Source of the DNA: Aureimonas jatrophae
Lineage (GTDB): Bacteria > Pseudomonadota > Alphaproteobacteria > Rhizobiales > Rhizobiaceae
Assembly: GCF_900104035.1 (NCBI RefSeq)
Contig: NZ_FNIT01000011.1
Span: 44,602 to 108,601, forward strand
Direction: 5' to 3'
Length of the DNA: 64,000 bases
Part shown: positions 19,544 through 28,918 of the stretch, piece after piece
How the letters are laid out: every line of letters begins with the position of its first letter
Position numbering within the stretch: the first letter of the stretch is position 1
Made by a program: the position numbers and the translations under genes
Notes under the pieces: generated by a model
Seen by the model: only the letters and a program-made list of their open reading frames with translations
Told to the model about the DNA's origin: nothing
The model's database searches: none

Positions 19544-19642
19544 CGCTCGTTCTTCTCTCGGCCGGTCCGTCAACGGGCGGCATCGGGGCGACCCTAGAAA
19601 CCCAACCTTGACGCGCCCTTGATCCTCTGAAGGACAGACAAC

Positions 19643-21028
19643 ATGACGATTGCCGAGCGCCTGCTGTCCGACCCGTCCGACACGCGGCCCGTTTATCCGG
19701 TCTTCGAGGGCGGTCTGGAGGCGCTGCCGGAGAGCGCGCGGGTCTGGGCCGAGGCGAACGGCTTCAAGGCGAGCCCCGGCGCGCTTCTCGTCCTGCCGGG
19801 CGAGGACGGGCGTCCCGGCGGTGCGGTTCTGGGGCTCGGGCAGGGGTCTGCGGGCCCCGAAACGGCGATGCTGGCGGGCGCACTGGCCCAGCTGCCGGCC
19901 GGAGCCTGGCGCCTGGACACGGTGGGCCTCGACGCCGAGCTTGCGGCGCTCGCCTTTCTTCTCGGCGGCTACCGTTTCGAGCGCTACGTGAAGCCGGCCG
20001 ATCCCGACCGGGCGCCGCGCCTCCACGTGACCGCGCTCGCCTCGCGCGAGGCCGTCCTGCAGGCCGCCGAGGCGATCGTCCGCGTGCGCGACCTCGTCAA
20101 CACGCCCACCAACGACCTCGGACCGGACGGGATCGAGGCTGCCGCGCGCGACCTGGCCGAACGACACGGAGCAGGCATCGAGGTGACGGCGGGCGACGCG
20201 CTCCTGCCCGGCTTCCCGCTGATCCATGCCGTCGGGCGCGCGAGCGCGGTCGCGCCGCGCCTGATCGACATCCGTTGGGGTGAGCCGGGCGCGCCGCGCG
20301 TCACGCTGGTCGGCAAGGGTGTCGCCTTCGACACGGGCGGCCTCGACATCAAGCCGGCGTCCGGCATGCTTCTCATGAAGAAGGACATGGGAGGCGCCGC
20401 CAACGTCCTCGGCCTCGCCTCCATGGTGATGGCCGCCGGGCTGCCGGTGCGCCTGCGCGTGCTCGTGCCGGCGGTCGAGAACGCCATCTCGGCCAACAGC
20501 TTTCGTCCCGGCGACATCCTGCGCTCGCGCCAGGGCGATACGGTGGAGATCGGCAACACCGACGCCGAAGGCCGCCTGATCCTGGCCGACGCCCTCTCGC
20601 TGGCCGGCGAGGAGGAGCCCGAGATCCTCGTCGACATGGCGACGCTGACGGGGGCGGCGCGCGTGGCGCTCGGCCCCGAGCTTCCGCCCTTCTACACCGA
20701 CGACGAGGCGCTGGCCGACGAGATCGCGGCCGCCAGTGCGGCTGTCCACGATCCGCTCTGGCGCCTGCCGCTCTGGCGTCCCTACGCCAAGGCGCTCGCC
20801 TCCAAGATCGCCGATACCAACAACGTGACGGCGGACGGCTTCGCGGGCTCGGTCACCGCCGCGCTGTTTCTCCAGCGCTTCGCGGGCGGGGCGAAGGCTT
20901 GGGTGCATTTCGACGTCTACGGCTGGCGGCCGCAGGCCGGGCCGCTGGGGCCTGCCGGCGGCGAGGCGCAGGGCATCCGGGCGTTGTTCCGGGTGCTCGC
21001 CGCGCGCTATCCCGCGCCCCGAGGCTAG
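19643..21028 (+). CDS. Leucyl aminopeptidase, M17 family
   Basis: A 461-residue cytosolic metallopeptidase that removes N-terminal residues from peptides. The C-terminal catalytic domain has the di-metal ligands Lys225, Asp230, Asp248, Asp307 and Glu309 within VGKGVAFDTGG, KKDMGGAA and the family signature NTDAEGRL (305-312). The N-terminal domain is more divergent and shorter than in PepA, as in the PepB-like alphaproteobacterial group. GAAGGA precedes the ATG. The MarR gene follows after nine bases. Confidence 0.93.
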   Translation: MTIAERLLSDPSDTRPVYPVFEGGLEALPESARVWAEANGFKASPGALLVLPGEDGRPGGAVLGLGQGSAGPETAMLAGALAQLPAGAWRLDTVGLDAELAALAFLLGGYRFERYVKPADPDRAPRLHVTALASREAVLQAAEAIVRVRDLVNTPTNDLGPDGIEAAARDLAERHGAGIEVTAGDALLPGFPLIHAVGRASAVAPRLIDIRWGEPGAPRVTLVGKGVAFDTGGLDIKPASGMLLMKKDMGGAANVLGLASMVMAAGLPVRLRVLVPAVENAISANSFRPGDILRSRQGDTVEIGNTDAEGRLILADALSLAGEEEPEILVDMATLTGAARVALGPELPPFYTDDEALADEIAAASAAVHDPLWRLPLWRPYAKALASKIADTNNVTADGFAGSVTAALFLQRFAGGAKAWVHFDVYGWRPQAGPLGPAGGEAQGIRALFRVLAARYPAPRG

Positions 21029-21037
21029 CGGGACGCC

Positions 21038-21385
21038 GTGGTCGAGATCCGGCCCGCCCAGGCGCTTCGGCTCCTTCATCGCACGGCGCTCGCGCAGTCG
21101 CACGAGGCCGGGCCGGATCTCACCTTGCGCCAGACCGCGATCCTCCTCACCATCTATCTCGAGCCCCCGCCCCACACGGTGCGCGGACTCGCCGAGCGGC
21201 TTGGCGTGCGCAAGCCCGTGATCACGCGGGCGCTCGACACGATGGGCCGGATGGACCTCTTGGAGCGCCGGCGCGACCCCGCCGATGCCCGCGTCGTGCT
21301 CGTTCGTCGAACCGTGAAGGGAAGCCTCTACGTGAGCCACATGGCCGATCGTCTCGTCGCGGAAGCGGGAGCCCTCAACCGATGA
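21038..21385 (+). CDS. Small MarR-family winged-helix regulator
   Basis: A 115-residue DNA-binding protein. The core LTLRQTAILLTIYLEPPPHTVRGLAERLGVRKPVITRALDTMGRMDLLERRRDPADARVVLV pattern (read in pieces: TLRQTAILLTIY, VRGLAERLGVRKPVITRALD, RRRDPADARVVLV) is a MarR winged helix with its recognition helix and wing. The dimer helices are short. It starts with GTG and overlaps the NlpC/P60 gene (ATGA). Rhizobial genomes often pair such a gene with an NlpC/P60 hydrolase; the ligand is unknown. Confidence 0.82.
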   Translation: MVEIRPAQALRLLHRTALAQSHEAGPDLTLRQTAILLTIYLEPPPHTVRGLAERLGVRKPVITRALDTMGRMDLLERRRDPADARVVLVRRTVKGSLYVSHMADRLVAEAGALNR

Positions 21386-22239
21386 CCGCGCTCGATCCCC
21401 GCCTCAACGCCATCCGGCCGGACCTCGCCGACGCGCGCCTGCGCGGGCAGATCGAGGCCCGGCATTTCGCGGACGGGCGCGTTGCCACGGTGCGCACGCC
21501 GTTCGCCGACCTACGCCGCCGCGCGGGCTCCGATCAGCCGCTGGAAACGCAGGCGCTCTTCGGCGAGGCCGTGCGCGTCTTCGAGGAGGATGAGGAGGGC
21601 TGGAGCTGGGTGCAGCTCGAGCGCGACCGCTATGTCGGCTGGATGCCGAGCGCCTCGCTCGTCGACGGCGCCTCGCCCGAGCCGACGCACCGCGTCCGCG
21701 TATCGCGCACGCTGGTCTTCCCGGGACCCGACATCAAGCAGCCGCCCATGCACGACCTGCCGCTGGGCGCCATGGTCCGCGTGAAGGGCGAAGCCGAGGA
21801 CCGCAACGCGCGCTACGCCCTGATCGAGCCGTTCGGCGCGGTGGTGCTGCAGCATCTGGAGCCTGCGGATGCCGTCGCCCCGGACGTCGTGGCGGTGGGC
21901 GAGCTCTTCATGGGCGTGCCGTATCTTTGGGGCGGCAAGTCGGCGCTGGGTATCGACTGCTCCGGGCTCGTCCAGCTGGCGCTGGCGCAGGCCGGCATCG
22001 AGGCGCCGCGCGATACCGACCTTCAGTTCCGCGACCTGGGAACCGCGCTTCCCGAGGGAGCGCGCCTGCAACGCGGCGACCTCGCCTTCTGGCCGGGCCA
22101 TGTCGGGATGATGCTGGACGGGGAACGCCTGCTCCACGCCAACGCCCATCACATGATGACGGCGGTCGAGCCACTTGCCGAGGCGATCTCGCGCACAGGT
22201 GCCAAAGGCACGGCGTTCCTCGGTCTTAAGCGTCTCTGA
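21382..22239 (+). CDS. NlpC/P60 cell-wall endopeptidase with SH3-like N-terminal domains
   Basis: A 285-residue cysteine peptidase predicted to cut gamma-D-Glu to diamino acid bonds in peptidoglycan peptides. An SH3b-like domain lies at about 50-95 (VRVFEEDEEGWSWVQL, YVGWMPSASL), with a second one at 105-160. The catalytic triad is Cys193 (GIDCSGLVQ), His240 (PGHVGMM) and His252 (LLHANAHH). No signal peptide is seen, so it may act on recycled muropeptides in the cytoplasm. The start overlaps the MarR gene. Confidence 0.88.
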   Translation: MTALDPRLNAIRPDLADARLRGQIEARHFADGRVATVRTPFADLRRRAGSDQPLETQALFGEAVRVFEEDEEGWSWVQLERDRYVGWMPSASLVDGASPEPTHRVRVSRTLVFPGPDIKQPPMHDLPLGAMVRVKGEAEDRNARYALIEPFGAVVLQHLEPADAVAPDVVAVGELFMGVPYLWGGKSALGIDCSGLVQLALAQAGIEAPRDTDLQFRDLGTALPEGARLQRGDLAFWPGHVGMMLDGERLLHANAHHMMTAVEPLAEAISRTGAKGTAFLGLKRL

Positions 22240-22255
22240 GGGCGCCGGACCTCAG
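22236..22255. terminator. Hairpin shared by two convergent stop codons
   Basis: CTGAGG (22236-22241) pairs with CCTCAG (22250-22255) across an eight-base loop, spanning the stops of both the NlpC/P60 gene and the convergent dehydrogenase. It could act in both directions, but lacks a T-run. Confidence 0.35.
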
Positions 22256-23196
22256 TAGCCCGCGCGCCGGTCCACCACGTGCCGCAGCGGCTCGCCGCGG
22301 CGGTGGGCGGCGATCTGCTGGGTGATCAGGGGCGCGAGCGCCGCCGGGTCCGAGGAGGCGGCGGCATGCGGCGTCACGAAGACGCGCGGGTGGCGCCAGA
22401 GCGGGCTGTCCTGGGGGAGGGGCTCGCGCTCGAACACGTCGAGCGAGACCTCCATCAGACGGTTGTCGTTGAGCGCGCGCAGGATCGCCGAGTCGCGCTG
22501 CAGGGCGCCGCGACCCGCGTTGATGAGAATCGGCGTGCCGAGCGGCGTTTCGCGCTTGAGGCGCGACAGGAACTCGTCGTCGATCAGGCCGCGCGTCTCG
22601 GCCGTCAGGGGCAGGAGCACGACCAGGATATCGGAGCGCGTCAGAACCTCGGACAGGCCCTCCTCGCCGTGGAAGGTCTCGACGCCCTCCACCTCGCGCG
22701 GCCCCCGGCTCCAGCCGATCACGGGAAAGCCCATGAGGCGAAGCTTGGCGGCCGCGTCGCGGCCGAGCTCGCCAAGGCCGAGAACGCCCACCGTCACCTC
22801 GGCGGCGGCCGGCTGGCGCCGCTCGTTCCAGATGCGCGCGGCCTGCTGCGCGCGGTAGGTCGCGCCGCGCCGCAGGTGGTCGAGCACGCGCCACACGACG
22901 TACTCGCTCATGCGGTTGGTAAGGTCGGGGGCGACGATCCGCACCACCGGCACGGAGGGCGGGACGGTGCGGTCGGCTAGGATGTGGTCGACGCCCGCCC
23001 CAAGCGAGAAGATCGCCTCGAGGTTCGGCAGCTCCGACAGGACGCTCGGCGGCTGGCGCCACACCACGGCGTAGCGGATCGTCTCGTCGCGCGAGGACGA
23101 GGGCCTGAGGACGATGGTCTCGCTGGGTGCGGCGCGCAGCATGGCGTCGCGCCAGCGCGTCGGGTCGAAGCCGGTGACCGAAAGAAGGATGCTCAT
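22252..23196 (-). CDS. D-2-hydroxyacid dehydrogenase, glyoxylate/hydroxypyruvate reductase A type
   Basis: A 314-residue NAD(P)H-dependent reductase of the GhrA-like branch. The Rossmann motif VGVLGLGELG spans 136-145, the substrate loop SLGAGVDH 64-71, and the catalytic residues follow the usual order Arg (INAGRG), Glu (DVFEREPLP) and His (VTPHAAA). Likely substrates are glyoxylate, hydroxypyruvate or similar 2-oxo acids. Its ATG overlaps the stop of the Nudix gene, so the two are co-transcribed with the gene before them. Confidence 0.88.
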   Translation of the reverse strand: MSILLSVTGFDPTRWRDAMLRAAPSETIVLRPSSSRDETIRYAVVWRQPPSVLSELPNLEAIFSLGAGVDHILADRTVPPSVPVVRIVAPDLTNRMSEYVVWRVLDHLRRGATYRAQQAARIWNERRQPAAAEVTVGVLGLGELGRDAAAKLRLMGFPVIGWSRGPREVEGVETFHGEEGLSEVLTRSDILVVLLPLTAETRGLIDDEFLSRLKRETPLGTPILINAGRGALQRDSAILRALNDNRLMEVSLDVFEREPLPQDSPLWRHPRVFVTPHAAASSDPAALAPLITQQIAAHRRGEPLRHVVDRRAGY

Positions 23197-23846
23197 TCTG
23201 CGCCTTGCGTCGTCAGCGTGTCCTGGAGAAGCCGCGCGCGTTCGCGGCCGTGGCGCGCGAACCAGTGGGTCGCGCAGAGAAGAAAGCCGTTCTCGATCGC
23301 TCCGGCATCGGCCGCCTCGACCAACGCATCGACCGGCGCGAGAAGCGGCAGGATGTCCTCGTGCTCCGAGGCGAGGCCGGCCGAGCCGGCAAGGTTCGAT
23401 GCGTCCACCAGCGCGAGAAAGAAGGTGATGCGCTCGTCGGTAAGGCCGGGCGAGGAGAGCATGGAAAACAGCTCCGAGACCGCCTGCGCCTCAAGCCCGG
23501 TCTCCTCGCGCAGCTCGCGCGCGGCGCTGTCCTGCGTCGCCTCGCCGTCGTCCACGAGCCCGGCCGGCAGCTCCAGGGGGGCCGCGTGGGGGGTGGCCAG
23601 CGCGGCGCCGATGCGGAACTGGCGGATCAGGACGAGCGCGTCGAGCGCGGGGTCGTAGGGCAGGATCACCGCCGCGCGACCGCCCCGCATCACCTCGCGC
23701 CGCACCTCGAGCGGCTCGCCCTCGGCCAGACGCTCGTGCCGGATCTCGATCCCGTCCACCGGCCGGAAGCCGTCGAAGACGCGCGGTTCGTTCGTGATCG
23801 TGAAGTCGAGCGGCTGATCCTCCAGCCGGCGCCGGTAGAGGCTCAC
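23193..23846 (-). CDS. Nudix hydrolase, ADP-ribose pyrophosphatase type
   Basis: A 217-residue Nudix protein of the ADP-sugar group (NudF/NudK-like). The Nudix box runs 96-118 with Gly96, Glu102, Arg110, Glu111, Glu114, Glu115 and Gly117 in the required GX5EX7REUXEEXGU spacing. The preceding LIRQFRIGAAL and LELPAGLVD match the ADP-ribose branch. It cleaves the pyrophosphate of ADP-ribose or GDP-mannose, which cannot be separated here. Its start overlaps the yejF stop by four bases, placing it in the yej transcript. Confidence 0.87.
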   Translation of the reverse strand: MSLYRRRLEDQPLDFTITNEPRVFDGFRPVDGIEIRHERLAEGEPLEVRREVMRGGRAAVILPYDPALDALVLIRQFRIGAALATPHAAPLELPAGLVDDGEATQDSAARELREETGLEAQAVSELFSMLSSPGLTDERITFFLALVDASNLAGSAGLASEHEDILPLLAPVDALVEAADAGAIENGFLLCATHWFARHGRERARLLQDTLTTQGAE

Positions 23847-25495
23847 GAGCCGATCCCTTCCGCGGAGGCCGCCTCGATGCGGAAGGCCGCCGCCATCAGG
23901 GCACGCGTGTAGTCGCTTTGCGGCCGCTCGAAGATCGCCTCGGCGGAGCCACGCTCCACCACCTCGCCGCCGCGCATGACGATCACCTCGTTGGCCAAAG
24001 CCCGGACCACCTTGAGGTCGTGGCTGATGAAGAGATAGGCGAGCTGGTGCTTCTGCTGCAGCTCGCGCAGGAGATCGACCACCTGCGCCTGCACGCTCAT
24101 GTCGAGCGCCGAGGTCGGCTCGTCCAGCATCACGAAGCGCGGGTTCAGCACCATGGCGCGGGCGATCGCCACCCGCTGGCGCTGGCCGCCGGAGAACTCG
24201 TGCGGGTAGCGGAAGCGCGTGGCGGGATCGAGCCCGACCTCCTCCAGCGCCGCGACGACGCGCCGGTCGCGATCCGCCGCCGACAGCGAGCGGTGGTGGA
24301 CGCGCAGCCCTTCCGCGATGATCTCGCCCACCGGCATGCGCGGCGAGAGCGAGCCGAACGGGTCCTGGAAGACGATCTGCATGCGTTCGCGCAGCGCGCG
24401 CAGATCGCCCGAGCGCTTGTCGTCGATCCGCTCGCCCTCGAACAGGATCTCGCCCTCGCTCGCGATCATGCGGGTGAGAGCGAGGCCGAGCGTCGTCTTG
24501 CCGGAGCCGGACTCGCCGACCACGCCCACGGTCTGGCCGGCGCGCACCTGGATGTCGATGCCGTTCACCGCGCGCACGTGGTCGGTGACGCGGCGAAGCA
24601 GCCCCGTGCGCACCGGAAACCAGACCTTCACGCCGCGCCCTTCCATGACGACCGGCGCGTTCGCGTTGGCGGCGGGCGGGCGGCCCTTGGGCTCGGCCGC
24701 GAGAAGGTGCCGCGTGTAGGGATGCTGCGGGTTGGCGAAGATCTCGGCGGTCGGGCCGGTCTCGACGATCTCGCCTTTCGTCATCACGCAGACCCGGTCG
24801 GCAATGCGCCGGACGATGCCGAGGTCGTGGGTGATGAACAGGAGACCCATGCGGCGCTCGCGCTGAAGCTTTTTCAGGAGCTCCAGGATCTGGGCCTGGA
24901 CCGTCACGTCGAGCGCGGTGGTCGGCTCGTCGGCGATCAGAAGGCGCGGCTCGTTGGCGAGCGCCATTGCGATCATGACGCGCTGGCGCTGGCCGCCCGA
25001 CAGCTGGTGGGGATAGGCGCCGAGCCGCTTCTCCGGGTCACGGATGCCGACCTGGTGAAGAAGCTCCAGCGTGCGGGCGCGCGCGGCCGAACCCGACAGG
25101 CCGCGATGGACGCTCATCACCTCGCCGATCTGCCGCTCGATCGTGTGGAGCGGGTTGAGCGAACTCATCGGCTCCTGGAAGATCATCGAGATCTGGTTGC
25201 CGCGCACGCGCCGCAGCGCCGCCTCGTCGGCATGGAGAAGGTCGGTGCCCTCGAAGCGCACCGTCCCGCCCGGATGGCTCGCGGCGGGATAGGCGAGCAG
25301 CCGCAGGATCGAGAGCGCCGAGACCGACTTGCCGGAGCCCGACTCGCCGACCAGCGCCACGGTCTCGCCCTCGCGGATCGCGAAGGACACGCCCTTCACG
25401 GCCAGGCTCGTGCGCCCTTCCGCGCGGAAGGCGACCTGCAGGCCCTCGACGCTGAGGAGCGGCGGCGCGGCGGGGGAGGCGAGGGATGGGCTCAA
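23843..25495 (-). CDS. yejF: Peptide ABC transporter, fused dual ATPase (YejF type)
   Basis: A 550-residue protein with two complete ABC domains. The first has Walker A GESGSGKS near residue 50, LSGGQRQRV and [14 protein letters not shown]; the second has GESGSGKTT near 328, FSGGQRQRV and [10 protein letters not shown]. This fused ATPase drives the YejB/YejE permeases importing microcin-C-like and other oligopeptides. The apparent first codon is TTG at 25495 with only a weak ribosome site. It is separated from yejE by the CDF gene, unlike the usual yejABEF order. Confidence 0.92.
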   Translation of the reverse strand: MSPSLASPAAPPLLSVEGLQVAFRAEGRTSLAVKGVSFAIREGETVALVGESGSGKSVSALSILRLLAYPAASHPGGTVRFEGTDLLHADEAALRRVRGNQISMIFQEPMSSLNPLHTIERQIGEVMSVHRGLSGSAARARTLELLHQVGIRDPEKRLGAYPHQLSGGQRQRVMIAMALANEPRLLIADEPTTALDVTVQAQILELLKKLQRERRMGLLFITHDLGIVRRIADRVCVMTKGEIVETGPTAEIFANPQHPYTRHLLAAEPKGRPPAANANAPVVMEGRGVKVWFPVRTGLLRRVTDHVRAVNGIDIQVRAGQTVGVVGESGSGKTTLGLALTRMIASEGEILFEGERIDDKRSGDLRALRERMQIVFQDPFGSLSPRMPVGEIIAEGLRVHHRSLSAADRDRRVVAALEEVGLDPATRFRYPHEFSGGQRQRVAIARAMVLNPRFVMLDEPTSALDMSVQAQVVDLLRELQQKHQLAYLFISHDLKVVRALANEVIVMRGGEVVERGSAEAIFERPQSDYTRALMAAAFRIEAASAEGIGS

Positions 25496-25510
25496 GGGCG
25501 GCTCGACGTC

Positions 25511-26554
25511 TCAGGCGAAGCGGGGCGGGGCGGCGTGTGCATGGCCGTGCTCGTGGTCATGGTCGTGACGGCCGCCGGCGTGATGATGGTGATCGTGCCC
25601 GTCGTGGGCGCGGGTGGTGCCGCCGGCGCAGGCGTCGCTCCCCGCATCCGCACAGGCGCCGCGCTCGATCTCCACGGTCGCGTGGCCGATCGCGAAGCGC
25701 TCGCGAAGCTCGGTCTTGATGCGCACGACCGTATCCTCCGCGGCGCCGTCCGCGACGCAGGCATGAAGGGTCGCGGCCCGGCGCTGGGGCGTCAGCATCC
25801 AGACATGGACATGGTGGACGTCGGCGACGCCCGGAACGCTCGTCTCGAGATGCCGCGCCACGGCCGGGCCGTCGACGCCGGCCGGCGCGCCCTCGAGAAG
25901 GACGTGCGCGGACTGGCGCACGAGCCGCGCGGCATTGCCGAGGATCAGGAGGCAGACCAGCACCGAGAGGATCGGGTCGATCGGCGTCCAGCCGGTGGCG
26001 AAGATGACGATCGCAGCCAGGATCGCCGCGACCGAGCCGAGGAGGTCGCCGAGAACGTGGAGCAGCGCGCCACGCAGGTTGAGGTCCTCGGCGTCGCCCC
26101 CGTGCAGGGCGAAGAAGGCGCCGATGTTGACGAGGAGTCCGGCAATCGCGACCGCGAGCATGGGGCCGGCCAGGACCGGCGCGGGATCGGCGAGCCGCTC
26201 CCACGCCTCGTAGAGGATGAAGCCGGCGATCGCGAACAGGACGAGCCCGTTGGTGTAGGCGACGAGCACCGAGAAGCGGTCGTAGCCGAACGAGCGCCGC
26301 GCGTCGGCCGGCCGCCGGGCGAGGCGCGCGGCAAACAAGGCGAGCAGCAGCCCCGCGAAGTCGACCAGCATGTGGCCGGCGTCGGCCAGAAGCGCCAGCG
26401 AGCCCGACAGCCAGCCGCCCGCCGCCTCCACCACCATGAAGACGCCGGTGAGCCCCGCCGCGATCAGGAGCCGACGTTCGCTCGCGCCGTGGGCGTGATC
26501 GTGGTGATCGTGACCGTGGCCGGAATGATCGTGGGCGTGGTCGTGCTGGCTCAT
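25511..26554 (-). CDS. His-rich cation diffusion facilitator (zinc/cadmium exporter, CzcD/ZitB-like)
   Basis: A 347-residue CDF exporter with six membrane helices. Metal-site residues are visible as HxxxD pairs in LADAGHMLVD and HVLGDLLGS. Both ends are strongly His-rich: residues 4-22 alternate His with Asp or Gly, and the last 40 residues contain DGHDHHHHAGG and HDHDHEHGHAH, likely zinc-sensing or buffering arms. A cytoplasmic domain follows helix six. It lies four bases after yejE and 15 before yejF, all on one strand, so it is embedded in the peptide-transport operon. Confidence 0.93.
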   Translation of the reverse strand: MSQHDHAHDHSGHGHDHHDHAHGASERRLLIAAGLTGVFMVVEAAGGWLSGSLALLADAGHMLVDFAGLLLALFAARLARRPADARRSFGYDRFSVLVAYTNGLVLFAIAGFILYEAWERLADPAPVLAGPMLAVAIAGLLVNIGAFFALHGGDAEDLNLRGALLHVLGDLLGSVAAILAAIVIFATGWTPIDPILSVLVCLLILGNAARLVRQSAHVLLEGAPAGVDGPAVARHLETSVPGVADVHHVHVWMLTPQRRAATLHACVADGAAEDTVVRIKTELRERFAIGHATVEIERGACADAGSDACAGGTTRAHDGHDHHHHAGGRHDHDHEHGHAHAAPPRFA

Positions 26555-26558
26555 GGGG

Positions 26559-27794
26559 TCACCCGAAGCTCTTGCGGGGGTCGAAGGCGTCGCGCACCGC
26601 CTCGCCGACGAAGACGAGGAGCGACAGCATCAGGCTGAGCACCACGAAGCCGGAGATGCCGAGCCAGGGCGCCTGGAGGTTGTTGCGCCCCTGCGACAGG
26701 AGTTCGCCGAGCGAGGGCGAGCCCGGCGGCAGGCCGAAGCCGAGGAAGTCGAGCGAGGTCAGCGTCGAGATCGAGCCGTTCAGGATGAAGGGCAGGAAGG
26801 TCAGCGTCGCGACCATGGCGTTGGGCAGGAGGTGGCGGCCCATGATGGTCCAGTCGCCCACGCCCAGCGCGCGGGCCGCGTTGACGTACTCGAAGTTGCG
26901 CGCTCGCAGGAACTCGGCCCGCACCACACCCACGAACGCCACCCATGAGAAGAGCAGCATGATGCCGAGCAGGATCCAGAAGCCGGGCGGCAGGATCGCG
27001 GCGACGATCAGAAGGAGGTAGAGAACCGGGATCGAGCTCCAGATCTCGATGAAGCGCTGGAAGACCAGATCGACCCAGCCCCCGAAATAGCCCTGCACGG
27101 CGCCCGCGAAGACGCCGATCACGGCGCTCGCCGCAGTCAGGATCAGGCCGAACAGCACCGAGATGCGGAAGCCGTAGATCAGGCGCGAGAGCACGTCGCG
27201 CGCCTGATCGTCGGTGCCGAGCCAGTTGTAGTTGCCGAAGGTGCAGTTGGGATCGCCGACGCCCCCGGGATAGCGCGCGCAGAGCTCCTCCTTGGAGAAG
27301 GTCCAGGAGGGCGGCGAGGGGGCGGGCGAGGGGATCTCGTTGTTGACGCTGTTGTAGCTGTAACGGATCAACGGCCAGAGCGCCCAGCCGTTCGCGGCGA
27401 TCTCGTTCTGGATGAAGGGATCGCGATAGTCGGTGACCGGCAGGAAGCCGCCGAACACCTCTTCCGGATAGTCGCGGAAGACCGGCGTATAGTACTCGCC
27501 CTTGTAGGACACGAGGATCGGCCGGTCGTTGGCGACGAACTCGGCGCCGAGCGTGACCACGAAGAGCGCGAGAAAGATCCAGAGCGACCACCAGCCGCGC
27601 CGGTGCGCCTTGAAGTTGCGCCAGCGCCGCTGGTTGAGCGGCGACAGGCGTGGCGGCCGCGTGACGAGGGCGGGCGGCGCCATCTGCGCAAGGCCGCCGC
27701 TATCGGCCTGCGCTTGCGCCTCCACGACGGTTTCGGGCGTCCGGTCGTGGTGCAGGCGATCCTCGCGCGGGCTGTCGGGGGTGCGGTCCGCCAT
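26559..27794 (-). CDS. yejE: Peptide ABC transporter permease (YejE type)
   Basis: A 411-residue inner-membrane permease of the DppC/YejE group. The TM domain shows GTDDQARDVLSRLIYGFRIS and the EAA-like loop VNAARALGVGDWTIMGRHLLPN. The family signature NGSISTLTSLDFLGFGLPPG is near the end. It carries about 60 hydrophilic residues before the first helix, longer than the roughly 340-residue enterobacterial protein. ATG 27794 lies two bases after the yejB stop. Alternative starts further upstream run within yejB. Confidence 0.92.
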   Translation of the reverse strand: MADRTPDSPREDRLHHDRTPETVVEAQAQADSGGLAQMAPPALVTRPPRLSPLNQRRWRNFKAHRRGWWSLWIFLALFVVTLGAEFVANDRPILVSYKGEYYTPVFRDYPEEVFGGFLPVTDYRDPFIQNEIAANGWALWPLIRYSYNSVNNEIPSPAPSPPSWTFSKEELCARYPGGVGDPNCTFGNYNWLGTDDQARDVLSRLIYGFRISVLFGLILTAASAVIGVFAGAVQGYFGGWVDLVFQRFIEIWSSIPVLYLLLIVAAILPPGFWILLGIMLLFSWVAFVGVVRAEFLRARNFEYVNAARALGVGDWTIMGRHLLPNAMVATLTFLPFILNGSISTLTSLDFLGFGLPPGSPSLGELLSQGRNNLQAPWLGISGFVVLSLMLSLLVFVGEAVRDAFDPRKSFG

Positions 27795-27796
27795 GG

Positions 27797-28879
27797 TCAG
27801 GAACCCCGCCGCTCGAAGTCGATGCGCGGATCGATCCAGGTGTAGGTGAGGTCGGAGAGGAGCGTCGTCAGGAGCCCGATCAGCGAGAAGATGTAGAGGG
27901 TGGCGAAGACCACGGGATAGTCGCGCTTGTAGATGCTCTCGAACGAGAGAAGGCCCAGTCCGTCCAGCGAGAAGATGGTCTCGATCAAAAGCGAGCCAGC
28001 GAAGAAGGCCGAGATGAAGGCGCCGGGAAAGCCCGCCACGATGATCAGCATGGCGTTGCGGAAGACGTGGCCGTAGAGGACGCGCCGCTCGGTCAGGCCC
28101 TTGGCGCGGGCGGTGGTCACGTACTGCTTGCGGATCTCGTCGAGAAACGAGTTCTTGGTCAGCAGCGTCGTGGTGGCGAAGGCCGAGAGCGAGAGCGCGA
28201 CGAGCGGCAGCGCGAGGTGCCAGAAGTAGTCGACGATGCGCTCGGGCCAGGAGAGCTGCGCCCAGTTGTCGGAGGTGAGGCCGCGAAGCGGGAACCAGTC
28301 GAGGAACGAGCCGCCCGCGAACAGGACGATCAGGAGCACCGCGAACAGGAAGCCGGGGATGGCGTAGGCGACGATGATGATGCCGCTCGTCCAGGTATCG
28401 AAGCGCGAGCCTTCCCGGAGCGCCTTTCGGATGCCGAGCGGAATCGAGATCGCGTAGGACAGGAGCGTGATCCAGAGGCCCAGCGAGATCGAGACCGGCA
28501 GCTTCTGCCAGATCAGGTCGACCACGGTCGCGTTCGAGAAGAAGCTCGTGCCGAAGTCGAAGCGCGCGTAATTCCAGATCATCTCGCCGAAGCGCTGCAG
28601 CGGCGGCTTGTCGAAGCCGAACTGCTGCTCGAGCCGCTTGATGAACTCGGGGTCGAGACCCTGCGCACCCCGGTAGCTGGAACTCTCGCCCGATGCCGCC
28701 ACCGCGTCGCCGCCCCCGCCGCCCAAACGGTCGCCCGCGCCGCCCTGACCCTGAAGCGAGGCCACCACGCTTTCCACCGGTCCGCCGGGCGCGAATTGGA
28801 TCACCAGGAACGACACCGCCATGATGCCGAACAGGGTCGGGATCATTAAAGCCAAGCGTCGAAGGATATAGGCGGCCAT
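27797..28879 (-). CDS. yejB: Peptide ABC transporter permease (YejB type)
   Basis: A 360-residue DppB-type permease. It begins AAYILRRLALMIPTLFGIMAVSFLVIQFAPGGPVE in the style of the family (read as RRLALMIPTLFGIMAVSF and FAPGGPVE). A Gly/Ala-rich insertion near 45-65 precedes the main TM domain. The EAA loop is YVTTARAKGLTERRVLYGHV. It sits 39 bases downstream of the second binding-protein gene and pairs with YejE to form the channel. Confidence 0.93.
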   Translation of the reverse strand: MAAYILRRLALMIPTLFGIMAVSFLVIQFAPGGPVESVVASLQGQGGAGDRLGGGGGDAVAASGESSSYRGAQGLDPEFIKRLEQQFGFDKPPLQRFGEMIWNYARFDFGTSFFSNATVVDLIWQKLPVSISLGLWITLLSYAISIPLGIRKALREGSRFDTWTSGIIIVAYAIPGFLFAVLLIVLFAGGSFLDWFPLRGLTSDNWAQLSWPERIVDYFWHLALPLVALSLSAFATTTLLTKNSFLDEIRKQYVTTARAKGLTERRVLYGHVFRNAMLIIVAGFPGAFISAFFAGSLLIETIFSLDGLGLLSFESIYKRDYPVVFATLYIFSLIGLLTTLLSDLTYTWIDPRIDFERRGS

Positions 28880-28918
28880 AGAGGGTTCCGTGTGGGGGCC
28901 GGAGCGAGCGAGGACCCG

